Below, in pieces: positions 1 through 7,463 of a stretch of DNA of 28,813 nt. A program made the position numbers and the translations under genes. The DNA lies in the NCBI GenBank assembly GCA_964608495.1, contig CAZSOQ010000038.1, forward strand, positions 1-28,813, read 5' to 3'. Position 1 is the stretch's first letter. The number at the start of each line of letters is the position of its first letter. This DNA comes from JAKORR01 sp964608495 (lineage in GTDB: Bacteria > Armatimonadota > Zipacnadia > Zipacnadales > FEN-943). A model generated the notes under the pieces. It did no database searches. It saw nothing but the letters and a program-made list of their open reading frames with translations, and was not told the origin of the DNA.

Positions 1-1097
1 GCCAAGAGCCCGCCCACCATCACGCAGGAGGCGCCGGCGGCCAGGGCCTTGGCCACGTCGCCGGAGTACTTGATGCCGCCGTCGGAGATAACCGGGATGC
101 CGCGCTCGGCAGCGGCACGGGCGGCTTCGATGATGGCGGTGAGCTGGGGAACACCGGCGCCGGCCACGACCCGGGTGGTGCAGATCGAGCCGGGACCGAC
201 GCCGACCTTGACGGCGTCCACGCCGGCGGCGATGAGGTCGCGAGCGCCCTGTTCGGTGGCCACATTGCCGCCGATGACCGCGACGTTGGCAAAGGCTTCC
301 TTCAGCCTGGCGATGCCCTCGAGGACGTTGCGCGAGTGGCCATGGGCCGAGTCCACCACGAGCACGTCCACGCCGCGCTCGACCAGGGCCGTCGCCCTCT
401 CCAGCGCCTCCTCGCCCACACCGACCGCGGCTCCCACCCGCAGGCGACCCAGGTCGTCCTTGCAGGCGTTGGGGTACTTGGCGATTTTCTCGATGTCCTT
501 GATGGTGATCAGGCCCAGCAGGTGCCCCTCTTCGTCCACCACGGGGAGCTTCTCGATGCGATGCTCGTGCAGGACGGCCTTGGCCTGGTCGAGGGTTGTA
601 CCCTCGCGCGTCACGACCAGACGGTCGGCAGGCGTCATGCACTCGGAGACCTTCCGGTCCAGGTTGGACTCAAAGCGCAGGTCGCGGTTGGTGAGGATGC
701 CGACGAGGCGGCGGTCCACCGTGATGGGCAGGCCGGAGATGCGAAAGTGGGCCATCAGCTCGAGGGCCTCGCGGACGGTGGCGTCCGGGCCGAGGGTGAC
801 CGGGTCAACGATCATGCCGCTCTCGGAGCGCTTGACGCGGTCCACCTCCGTGGCCTGCTGCTCGATGGGCATGTTGCGGTGGATGACACCCATGCCACCC
901 TCGCGGGCGAGAGCGATGGCGAGCGGCCCTTCGGTGACCATGTCCATGGCCGCGCTGAGGATGGGGATGTTCAGGCAGATCCCGGCCGTGAGACGCGTCG
1001 AGACGTCCACGTGGGCAGGGAGTACATCGGAGTACCCCGGCACCAGCAGCACATCATCGAAGGACAGTGCGGTCGGCATCCCGCTATCTTCCGCCAC
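1..1097 (-). CDS. guaB: IMP dehydrogenase, 3' end cut by window edge
   Basis: IMP dehydrogenase oxidises IMP to XMP with NAD+, the committed step of GMP synthesis in the cytosol. About 365 N-terminal residues are visible of the roughly 485 usual for the family; the C-terminal flap region lies outside the window. The N-terminus has LSFDDVLLVPGYS (residues 11-23). Two CBS domains span about residues 94-205 (VDPVTLGP, CMTPADRL, LPVVDEEG, ITIKDIEK). The catalytic loop GPGSICTTR places the nucleophilic cysteine at residue 306, and ISDGGIKYSGD (337-347) is the IMP phosphate-binding region. The start is GTG at 1097, chosen because AAGGAGG (1105-1111) lies 7 nt upstream; an in-frame ATG at 1079 has no such site. 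It follows the isomerase gene after a 108-nt gap, so it may have its own promoter, but none is obvious. Confidence 0.96.
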   Translation of the reverse strand, partial: MAEDSGMPTALSFDDVLLVPGYSDVLPAHVDVSTRLTAGICLNIPILSAAMDMVTEGPLAIALAREGGMGVIHRNMPIEQQATEVDRVKRSESGMIVDPVTLGPDATVREALELMAHFRISGLPITVDRRLVGILTNRDLRFESNLDRKVSECMTPADRLVVTREGTTLDQAKAVLHEHRIEKLPVVDEEGHLLGLITIKDIEKIAKYPNACKDDLGRLRVGAAVGVGEEALERATALVERGVDVLVVDSAHGHSRNVLEGIARLKEAFANVAVIGGNVATEQGARDLIAAGVDAVKVGVGPGSICTTRVVAGAGVPQLTAIIEAARAAAERGIPVISDGGIKYSGDVAKALAAGASCVMVGGLL

Positions 1098-1133
1098 GGC
1101 GTTGCCTCCTTCCGCTAGATGGCAAAGGCCTCG

Positions 1134-1152
1134 GCCGGTGTTGATGACCGGC
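1134..1152 (-). other. Short hairpin between the isomerase gene and guaB
   Basis: GCCGGT (1134-1139) and ACCGGC (1147-1152) form a 6-bp perfect stem with a 7-nt loop in the 108-nt gap before guaB. No T-run follows on the minus strand, so an intrinsic terminator is not well supported. It could be a weak terminator for the upstream gene, a leader structure of guaB, or chance in GC-rich DNA. Confidence 0.25.
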
Positions 1153-1205
1153 AACTGGGATAGGGATGGGTAACAGGCAGGGCTTGGGCGGACCAGGTCG
1201 GGACG

Positions 1206-2036
1206 CTAGGTGATTGGGTCGAGACTACCCCAGATCCCCGCCAGGTACTCCTGCGGCCGGCAGACGTACTCGAACTTCTCTGGCGCCTCGACGGCCGCCG
1301 GGTACATGGGCTCGTACTGCACCAGCCCGATGGCGGGAGCGTCACAGGTCCGGGCCCGACGGATCTCGGGAAGAGGCTGGCGGTAGGTCGGGTTCGGGAC
1401 CCACCGGTCCTCGCCGCCGTCGCCGCCCAGGCAGTAGTAGCCGAAGCCGCGGGCCTGCACCACGGCGTCGTAGGTGGACCTGAACCAGTCGCAGACCCAG
1501 TTGCTCATGACCATCGCGGAGTCGGGGTTGGGGTTGAGGGTGACGTGGCCGTAGTTGGGGGGCATGATGACCTTCTGGCCGGCTTGGGCGTGCACGACGA
1601 TGAAATCCTCGACCTTGACGTAGTGGGGGTCGCGGTAGATGTCGTCCACCTCCTGCAGCAGGTAGACGGCCTCGCCGTACAGGACCTCGTAGACCTCGGG
1701 GTAGCTGAGCGGGTAGCGCCACTGGATGTAGGGATGGTAGTGACCGGCGGTCTTGAAGACCTCGCGCCCCATGGGCTCGCCACGGAAGACGCTGATGTCG
1801 TAGCGCAGGCCGAGCTCGCGGCGCAGGTGCTCGTGGCCGGGCAGGCAGACGTCACGGTACATCCAGTAGAGGGGGTCGTGCAGGCCGGCGTCGGGGTCGA
1901 GGAGCACAGGGCGCATGGCGTCGGCGGAGCGAAGGCCCGGCGCGGGCAGCTCCCAGCCGTCGCGAGTGGAGGTTAGAGCGAAGGTGTCGGTGTCGAGGGC
2001 CACGGGAAGGCCGCAGACTGGCTCGAGATCTACCAT
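1206..2036 (-). CDS. Cupin-type glucose-6-phosphate isomerase
   Basis: This 276-residue protein matches the metal-dependent cupin phosphoglucose isomerase family (known from Pyrococcus and other archaea, sporadic in bacteria), which interconverts glucose-6-phosphate and fructose-6-phosphate. The diagnostic cupin motif is TAGHYHP (97-102), followed by EVYEVLYGEAVYLLQ (114-128) and PPNYGHVTLNP (159-169). His99, His101, Glu114 and His164 are the likely metal ligands. About six extra residues separate the HxH pair from the glutamate compared with the usual spacing, and the protein is longer than the roughly 190-residue archaeal enzymes, with added N- and C-terminal segments. The start is ATG at 2036 with GGAGG 7 nt upstream; a TTG one codon earlier is less likely. 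It begins 12 nt after the ROK kinase, consistent with a glycolytic pair. The family call is firm; activity is inferred. Confidence 0.88.
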   Translation of the reverse strand: MVDLEPVCGLPVALDTDTFALTSTRDGWELPAPGLRSADAMRPVLLDPDAGLHDPLYWMYRDVCLPGHEHLRRELGLRYDISVFRGEPMGREVFKTAGHYHPYIQWRYPLSYPEVYEVLYGEAVYLLQEVDDIYRDPHYVKVEDFIVVHAQAGQKVIMPPNYGHVTLNPNPDSAMVMSNWVCDWFRSTYDAVVQARGFGYYCLGGDGGEDRWVPNPTYRQPLPEIRRARTCDAPAIGLVQYEPMYPAAVEAPEKFEYVCRPQEYLAGIWGSLDPIT

Positions 2037-2048
2037 CAAGCCGCCTCC

Positions 2049-3008
2049 TCAGGTTTTCAGAGCCGTCATGGCCACGGCGGCGGCGCCGATGACGCCGGCA
2101 TCGTAGCCGAGCGCAGCAGTCAGGATGGGGACGTCGGCCAGGAAATCCATGGCCAGGTCCCGGAAGCGTGCGCGGGCGGGCGCCAGGTAGAGGTCGCCGA
2201 GGGCGGCAACGCCGCCGCCCACCAGGATGAGGTCGGGGTCCACAAGGTTCGAAGCGAGAGCCAGCGCCCAACCCAGGAAGGTGCCCGCGTGGGCGACGAT
2301 GCGGACGGCTGCCTCGTCGCCACAGGCAGCATATTCCCCGACGACGCGGCCCGTCAAGCTGCCGAGACCCGCGAGGGGCGAGTCGCCCAGCAAGCCGGCG
2401 GCCTGGAGCTCGCGGGCGCGGCGGCCCAGGGCGTCGCCAGAGGCCAGGGCCTCCAGACACCCTCGCCTGCCGCAGGGGCACGGGGGTCCGTCGGGCAGGA
2501 GCACGAGGTGACCGATCTCGGCGGCGTTGAAGTGGGCGCCCTGGTGGATGCGACCCTTGAGGACGATGCCGCCGCCGATGCCCGTGCCCACGTTGACGTA
2601 GAGCAGCGGGCCGTGCCCGCGCGCGGCGCCGAAGAGAGCCTCCGCGAGAGCGCCGGCGTTGGCGTCGTTCTCGAGGAACACGGGCAGACCCGTGGCCTCA
2701 GAGAACCGCCCGACCAGGGGCGCACCCGACCATCCGGCGACATGATGGGAGCGCCGCACCTCGCCCGCCGCGGCGTCCACAGGCCCGCCGAAGCCCACGC
2801 CGACGGCCAGGGGACGCTCGCCCGATGGGGCCTCGGCGATGAGCGCTCGCGCGGCGGCGAGGAGCTCACCAAGGCAGGCCTCCGCGCCGGCCGAGCGAGG
2901 CGTGTCGAGGCGACGCAGGGCCCGCACCTCACCCAGGGACGACACCACGCCGACGGACATCCGGGTGCCGCCGATGTCGACTCCGAGGAAGGTCTGTGGC
3001 GTGGCCAT
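2049..3008 (-). CDS. ROK-family sugar kinase, probable glucokinase
   Basis: This 319-residue ROK-family protein most likely phosphorylates glucose with ATP. The N-terminal phosphate-binding motif is DIGGT (11-15). ENDANA (113-118) supplies the catalytic base Asp115. GTGIGGGI (141-148) is the second nucleotide/sugar loop. EIGH (164-167) and the CPCGRRGC cluster (Cys177, Cys179, Cys184) form the ROK zinc site. There is no N-terminal helix-turn-helix, which argues for an enzyme rather than a NagC/XylR-type repressor. It starts at ATG 3008, 33 nt after the membrane-protein gene, with GGGAG about 10 nt upstream. The following gene encodes a glucose-6-phosphate isomerase, which supports glucose as the substrate, although other hexoses or N-acetylmannosamine cannot be excluded. 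Confidence 0.93.
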   Translation of the reverse strand: MATPQTFLGVDIGGTRMSVGVVSSLGEVRALRRLDTPRSAGAEACLGELLAAARALIAEAPSGERPLAVGVGFGGPVDAAAGEVRRSHHVAGWSGAPLVGRFSEATGLPVFLENDANAGALAEALFGAARGHGPLLYVNVGTGIGGGIVLKGRIHQGAHFNAAEIGHLVLLPDGPPCPCGRRGCLEALASGDALGRRARELQAAGLLGDSPLAGLGSLTGRVVGEYAACGDEAAVRIVAHAGTFLGWALALASNLVDPDLILVGGGVAALGDLYLAPARARFRDLAMDFLADVPILTAALGYDAGVIGAAAVAMTALKT

Positions 3009-3041
3009 GGGCGCCCGACTCCCAGCGGTTACTGCCCAGGA

Positions 3042-4325
3042 TTATGGCAGAGCCGAGGGCGCCGCGCCAGGGGGCGCCGGGGGGCCGGCCGCTGCCGGTG
3101 CCGGGCGCGACCCGGGCACGACCAGGGGCTGAAAGCGGAAGAGGAGGAAGTCGCCCTCGTGACGGACGAAGACGGGGCGGACGTCCTCGAAGTGCGACGC
3201 CAGAGGGTAGGGAGGCACGGTGTCGGAGGGTGGACCGGGCACGAGCAGGAGATGCAGATCGCCCGGCCTGGGCTCGGGAGCGGCGCCGACATCGCCGATG
3301 CGCCAGGGAAGGCCCGCGAGCAGGCCCACAGCGAAGCCGGGGATGTCGCCGGTGTAGACGCCGATGCGGGCGTCGGGCGGCATGGAGGCGAGCAGGCGAG
3401 TGGCGAGATGAACGGCCTTGCGGGCCCCGGTGACGCGACCGGCGACGCCGATGCGGGACTGCAGGAACTCGGCGGGCTTGGCGGGCCAGCCGCCGGCCAG
3501 CCCCCGCGAGACCGAGAGAAGGGCTCCGGCGAGGAGCAGGCCCACGGCGACAAGGCGCAGCGGCGCGGCCGTCCACCAGGAGCGGCCGGTGGCAAGCAGC
3601 TCGGCGCAGGCAAGGCCCAGGATGACCACGGCGGCGGCCTTGGCGGCGAGGATGGGCGCGGCGGCTACACCCCAGTCCCACGGGCCCCCGGCACGCGCGG
3701 GCGTCCACAGCAAGGTGAGCACAAAGGTGAGCACGGCGACGGCAAGCACCGCCAGGGCCGCCGGGCGCAGGGCGGGTCGGCGAGCAAGCAGGGCGAAGAG
3801 GACGGCCGCACCCCAGGCGCCGCAGCCGAGGCCGAGCCAGGTGAAGAGCTCGCGATGGCCGAGGTAGAGGGCGGAGGTTGCGACCCAGTAGCGCCAGCTC
3901 TGCCAGGGATCGCCGATGATGGCCCAGCTTGCGCCGATCCACAGGAAGAGCAGATAGCCCGGGATGAGGGCGAAGAGCACGGCGGCGCCCTCGGCGCGGG
4001 CCCACGGCGAAGGCGCTGAGGGCGCGTCGGCAGGGAGAGGGCTGAAGGCCGCGCGGAGGGCGACCACCAGGACCGCCGCCGTGACCAGTAGAACGCCGAG
4101 GTGATCGCACAGGGCCGCCAGCCCGAGGAAGACGGACGCCGTGATCAGGTCCCGCAGCAGCAGGCGAGAGGCCCAGTTCGCCAGAGAGCCCAGGCCGATG
4201 AGGGCGAGGGTGAAGAACACAGCCGCGGGCGACCCGCCGGCGTAGAGGCTGAGGACGAGAGGGTGAAGGAAGACAGCCAGGCCGAAGAGCACGCTGACCC
4301 ACAGGGGCAGGCCCAGACGGGCCAT
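3042..4325 (-). CDS. Multi-pass membrane protein of unknown function (downstream part of a frameshifted gene)
   Basis: I do not recognise a family. The 427 residues from ATG 4325 contain about eight to ten hydrophobic segments (for example VSVLFGLAVFLHPLVL near residue 10, and AVLAVAVLTFVLTLLW near the middle). A soluble C-terminal domain of about 150 residues follows and ends in a Pro/Ala-rich tail. The first ATG falls in the middle of hydrophobic sequence: the same frame upstream to about 4431 reads VVLGAAALLLAVWWYLSW, clearly membrane-like, yet has no ATG, GTG or TTG start before a TGA near 4434. The true N-terminus is therefore probably encoded in another frame from ATG 4561 (separate entry). 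The layout resembles integral membrane glycosyltransferases or O-antigen-type proteins and it follows a GT2 gene, but that role is only inference. Confidence 0.7.
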   Translation of the reverse strand: MARLGLPLWVSVLFGLAVFLHPLVLSLYAGGSPAAVFFTLALIGLGSLANWASRLLLRDLITASVFLGLAALCDHLGVLLVTAAVLVVALRAAFSPLPADAPSAPSPWARAEGAAVLFALIPGYLLFLWIGASWAIIGDPWQSWRYWVATSALYLGHRELFTWLGLGCGAWGAAVLFALLARRPALRPAALAVLAVAVLTFVLTLLWTPARAGGPWDWGVAAAPILAAKAAAVVILGLACAELLATGRSWWTAAPLRLVAVGLLLAGALLSVSRGLAGGWPAKPAEFLQSRIGVAGRVTGARKAVHLATRLLASMPPDARIGVYTGDIPGFAVGLLAGLPWRIGDVGAAPEPRPGDLHLLLVPGPPSDTVPPYPLASHFEDVRPVFVRHEGDFLLFRFQPLVVPGSRPAPAAAGPPAPPGAAPSALP

Positions 4326-4561
4326 CCAGGACAGGTACCACCAGACAGCCAGGAGCAGCGCCGCCGCGCCCAGGACGACCTGGGCCAGGCCGGCCGTGCA
4401 CCACCCCGCCCGCCCCTGACCTCGCTGCTGCTCACACCGCTGGCCTGGCTCGCGCCGCGGCCGAGCAGCAAGGCCAGGACGGCGAAGGCCAGGGCGACCA
4501 GCGCGGAGGCCGTGCCGCCCGAGCGAGGCCTAGTTGGGAGACTGAGGTCGGAAGAAGCCAT
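4326..4561 (-). pseudogene. 5' part of the membrane-protein gene, out of frame with the remainder
   Basis: ATG 4561 opens a frame that starts MASSDLSLPTRPRSGG and continues into a clean transmembrane helix (ALVALAFAVLALLLG), a natural N-terminus for the membrane protein that follows. After about 45 residues this frame turns into Arg/Gly/Trp/Cys-rich shadow sequence, while the frame used from 4325 onward becomes hydrophobic and gene-like. The switch falls around 4390-4434, where the minus strand has GGGG-CGGGC-GGGG runs. The offset matches loss of one base, or a -1 shift. This could be a homopolymer sequencing error, a real inactivating mutation, or less likely programmed slippage. It overlaps the end of the glycosyltransferase gene by 32 nt, implying translational coupling. 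Confidence 0.55.
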
Positions 4562-5954
4562 GGTCGGTCTTTTCCCAGTAGAAGGGCCTGAAGAGAAGCT
4601 GACCCGCGGCCTTGTAGGCGCCGATGCTCATGAGGACCCAGTAGAGCGGCATTAGCAGAGAGTACTTCACCAGGTCCCACTGATGGCGGCTGGCGCAGGC
4701 GGCGGCGGAGAGGTAGATGAAGAGGAAGTTGCCGAGGAACAAGCATACCACGCCCATCTCGTAGACCCACAGGGGCGCGAAGAGATGCTGGATCACTGGC
4801 GGGCGCAGGGCGAGCCAGAGGAGGGTCATGACCCAGTAGATGGGGTTGAGCAGGAAGCAGGCGATCGAGCCGCCGATCATCATCTGGAAGTTGATGAAGC
4901 CGTCCAGTCCGAGCTCGCGGAAGAGGCGCCAGGGAGAGCGCATGTGGACGAGGTAGGTCTGCAGGTAGCCCTTGACCCACCGGGAGCGCTGGCGGATCCA
5001 GCTTCGCAACCGGCTGTTGGCCTCCTCCCAGGTGGTGGAGTCGAACATGGCGGTGCGATAGCCGTGCTTGTGGAGACGGACGCCGAGGTCGCAGTCCTCG
5101 GTGACGTTGAAGGGGTCCCAGCCGCCGAGAGCCTTGAGCACGCCCGTCTTGAAGTGGTTGGACGTGCCGCCCAGAGGTATCGGGCCGCCCACCGAGGTCA
5201 GCCCCGGCAGGAACAGGTCGAACCATGACGTGTACTCGGCGGTGAACAGGCGGGTGAGCAGGTTCTGCCTGGGGTTGTAGTAGTTCAGCTTGGCCTGCAG
5301 GCAGGCCACGCGGCGAGGCAGCTTGCGGAAGGCCGCAGCGGCCTTGAGGAGCTGGTCGCGGTCGGGACGATCCTCGGCGTCGTAGATCACCAGCAGATCG
5401 CTGTCGGCGAGCTCGAGGGCCCAGTTGCAGGCCTTGGGCTTGGTCTTGGGCTGGGAGTGCGGGACGACGATGGGCCGGAAGTTGGCGGGCAGGGACAGGG
5501 CCTGGCAGGCCTGGCAAGTCTCGTCGTCGTCCTCCTCCAGGAGCAGCAGGACGGTGTAGCGGTCGTCGGGGTAGTCCAGAGCCGCGAGCCCGGCGACCAG
5601 GTGCGGCAGGACGGCGGCCTCGCGGTGCAGGGGAACGAGGACGGTGTAGGTTGGCAGGAGCTCGGGCCGAAGGTCCCGGATCTCCTCGGGCGTGACGGAC
5701 ACGCAGGCCGGACGCTCCAGGGAGAGATAGACCAGACGGGCCTTGTAGAGGATGTGGGCGAGGTAGAAGAGGGTGGCGGCCGCATTGAGGACGAGGAGGG
5801 TGGCGATGGGGCGGGCGATCAGGAAGAGGACGAGGGCGACGGCGCCTGCCGCCAGGGCGACGGCCTGGGATGGCGACACTACCTGGCGAGCGCACTCATG
5901 CGGGCGCTCGTGGAGCACACGGAGGGGGTCCGGCGTTGTCGGTTGCTGCGGCAT
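4530..5954 (-). CDS. Membrane-anchored family 2 glycosyltransferase
   Basis: This 474-residue processive-type GT2 enzyme would transfer sugars from a nucleotide-sugar donor at the inner face of the membrane. Two hydrophobic segments (about 30-50 and 52-70) precede the catalytic domain (about 100-340). The GT-A fold starts at YTVLVPLHRE (103-112). YDAEDRP (191-197) carries the DxD-like metal site, TEDCDLG (285-291) the catalytic-base region, and QRSRW (322-326) the Q/RxxRW motif typical of processive synthases. Four hydrophobic segments follow (about 355-455). This layout resembles cellulose/poly-GlcNAc/XagB-type synthases; the product is unknown. The start is ATG 5954 with GGAG 6 nt upstream rather than the TTG at 5960. 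It lies 63 nt downstream of the prolyl isomerase gene, in line with an envelope or exopolysaccharide role. Confidence 0.92.
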   Translation of the reverse strand: MPQQPTTPDPLRVLHERPHECARQVVSPSQAVALAAGAVALVLFLIARPIATLLVLNAAATLFYLAHILYKARLVYLSLERPACVSVTPEEIRDLRPELLPTYTVLVPLHREAAVLPHLVAGLAALDYPDDRYTVLLLLEEDDDETCQACQALSLPANFRPIVVPHSQPKTKPKACNWALELADSDLLVIYDAEDRPDRDQLLKAAAAFRKLPRRVACLQAKLNYYNPRQNLLTRLFTAEYTSWFDLFLPGLTSVGGPIPLGGTSNHFKTGVLKALGGWDPFNVTEDCDLGVRLHKHGYRTAMFDSTTWEEANSRLRSWIRQRSRWVKGYLQTYLVHMRSPWRLFRELGLDGFINFQMMIGGSIACFLLNPIYWVMTLLWLALRPPVIQHLFAPLWVYEMGVVCLFLGNFLFIYLSAAACASRHQWDLVKYSLLMPLYWVLMSIGAYKAAGQLLFRPFYWEKTDHGFFRPQSPN

Positions 5955-6017
5955 CTGCAACTCCGCGCGGCTGCGGCTACTGCGGCTGGTTGTCTGGCGT
6001 GAGGGCCAGTGGGTCTG

Positions 6018-7316
6018 CTACTCGCCCGGGGCGGCGATGGTGAGCTCGTAGTTGGTCGCGTCCCAGGCGACCTTGAAGCCCAGGGCCTCGGCGATGGGCC
6101 GCGGGGCTACCCAGACGATGCCGTCACGCAACTGGGTCTTCTCGCCCAGCGGAAGGCTCTGGCCGTCCGCCTGCGCCGAATCCGAACCGACGGCGACACG
6201 AACCGATTTGTCCTTGGTGGCGATGACGAGGGTCTTGGTGCTGGGCACCCACTGGATGCGGCAGCCGAGGCCGCGGAACACTTCCTTGGCGGGCACGATC
6301 ATCCGGCCGCTGGGGAGAATGACGGGCGGCTTGGGGAGACCCAGAGTCTTGCCGTTGGCGACGACCTTGATCTGGCTGAGCCGGGCGTACTCGTCCTCGA
6401 GGTACCTGTAGGGCTCGGCGTGCACCTTGATCTTGGCGGCGCGGCGAAGGGAGACCAGGACGCTCTCGGCCGAGGCGCCACTCTCCTGGCGCAGCTTGGC
6501 CACTATCTCGTCCTTGGCGGCCTCGTAGGACTTCACCTCGCCCGCCTGCTTCTCGGTGACCATCAGGATGTGGAAGGCGCCGTCAACGAGCACGGGCGTG
6601 CTCACCTCGCCGACCGTGAGCGTGGCGACGATGGAACGCAGCGCGGGCGACGCGACGTCATCCAGGGCGACCCAGCCCAGGTCACCGCCCTTCTCCGCCG
6701 ACGGGGCGCTGGACACCTCGCGGGCGACGGCGCCGAAGGCTTCGCCGTCAGCAATGCGGCGGCGGCTCTGGTAGGCTGTCTCGGCCTCGTCGGCGACGAT
6801 CTCGAGGAGGTGAACGCGCGTCGGGGTCGTGTAGTCGGGCTTGTGGGAGTCGTAGTACTGGCGCGCCTTTTCGTCGCTGACCTTGCCGGCGGCGTCCACG
6901 AGCTTCTCGAGCAGGACCTCGTGCGCGAGTTGAGAGCGCAGCGCCTGCAGGCCCGCCACGCCACGCGCGGCGATGAGCTTGTCCGTGTTGCCCGCCTTGG
7001 CGGCGAGGGCCGACAGACGCGCGGAGACCTCGGCGTCAGTGGCGCTGATACCCGCCGCGCTCGCTGCCTGCCGGACTAGCACACCGTCAATGGCCCGCTC
7101 CAGAATCGAGCGCCCCATCTGAGTCCACGCGAAGCGCGTGGTCTCGTCTTCCGTCATGTCCCGGCCGTTCACCGTCGCGGCGAGCTGGGGAGGCGGCGGC
7201 GGGGGTATCAGAGGCTGGGCGGCAGGCTGGGGCCGAGGTTGAGCCCACAGACCGGTCGCGAGAACGGCAAGAAGAATCAGACACATGCCCGCATGACGCG
7301 CCACACGTGCGCCCAT
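6018..7316 (-). CDS. Secreted parvulin-type peptidyl-prolyl isomerase with C-terminal stalk domain
   Basis: This 432-residue protein has a signal peptide (residues 1-25, cleavage likely after LWA) and a proline run (38-43). An N-terminal chaperone-like helical region (about 45-160) resembles SurA/PrsA. A PpiC-type rotamase domain follows (about 165-258; VHLLEIVADE, GGDLGWV, GAFHILMV). The C-terminal 115 residues (about 316-430) match the copper amine oxidase N-terminal-like stalk domain: VVANGKTL, GRMIVPAKEVFRGLG, VQW-type strand, then VWVAPRPIAEALGFKVAWD. Stalk domains are known as extracellular modules in several Gram-positive-type and Armatimonadota genomes. The protein probably folds exported proteins outside the cytoplasmic membrane, with the stalk domain tethering or spacing it. 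The start is ATG 7316 with GGGAGGG 7 nt upstream. It is preceded by its own strong promoter. Confidence 0.9.
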   Translation of the reverse strand: MGARVARHAGMCLILLAVLATGLWAQPRPQPAAQPLIPPPPPPQLAATVNGRDMTEDETTRFAWTQMGRSILERAIDGVLVRQAASAAGISATDAEVSARLSALAAKAGNTDKLIAARGVAGLQALRSQLAHEVLLEKLVDAAGKVSDEKARQYYDSHKPDYTTPTRVHLLEIVADEAETAYQSRRRIADGEAFGAVAREVSSAPSAEKGGDLGWVALDDVASPALRSIVATLTVGEVSTPVLVDGAFHILMVTEKQAGEVKSYEAAKDEIVAKLRQESGASAESVLVSLRRAAKIKVHAEPYRYLEDEYARLSQIKVVANGKTLGLPKPPVILPSGRMIVPAKEVFRGLGCRIQWVPSTKTLVIATKDKSVRVAVGSDSAQADGQSLPLGEKTQLRDGIVWVAPRPIAEALGFKVAWDATNYELTIAAPGE

Positions 7317-7348
7317 CGGAGAGCCCTCCCAACAGGCAAGGTTTCCCG

Positions 7349-7378
7349 ATTATACGCACCGCCCAGAAGCAGTGTCAA
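7349..7378 (-). promoter_or_regulatory. Consensus housekeeping-sigma promoter for the prolyl isomerase gene
   Basis: On the minus strand TTGACA (7378-7373) and TATAAT (7354-7349) are both perfect matches to the sigma-70/SigA consensus, separated by 18 nt. The expected transcription start is near 7341, giving a leader of about 25 nt that contains the GGGAGGG ribosome binding site before ATG 7316. This is the only AT-rich patch in a very GC-rich 147-nt gap, which makes chance less likely. It probably drives the isomerase gene and the genes downstream. Confidence 0.82.
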
Positions 7379-7382
7379 TTTT

Positions 7383-7410
7383 GGGCCCGCGGGCCGCGCC
7401 TGTCGGGCCC
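7383..7410 (-). other. GC-rich hairpin just upstream of the promoter
   Basis: GGGCCCG (7383-7389) pairs with CGGGCCC (7404-7410) to give a 7-bp all-GC stem with a 14-nt loop. It lies between the end of the secreted-protein gene and the -35 box. No T-run follows on the minus strand, so it is at best an unusual terminator for the gene upstream. Confidence 0.3.
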
Positions 7411-7463
7411 GGGCAGTCTCCTGACGCAGGCGCGCCGGGCAGCGCCACTGGTGCGCGCGGGTC

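Noticed and set aside
2289..4019. 576-codon plus-strand open frame across the ROK kinase and membrane gene
   Set aside because: The composition (Gly/Arg/Glu/Ala repeats) is that of an antisense shadow, and the ROK motifs on the other strand are unambiguous.
7383..7410. Hairpin as a Rho-independent terminator of the secreted-protein gene
   Set aside because: No T-run follows on the coding strand (the bases after it are CAAAATTGACA), so canonical intrinsic termination is not supported; kept only as a hairpin.
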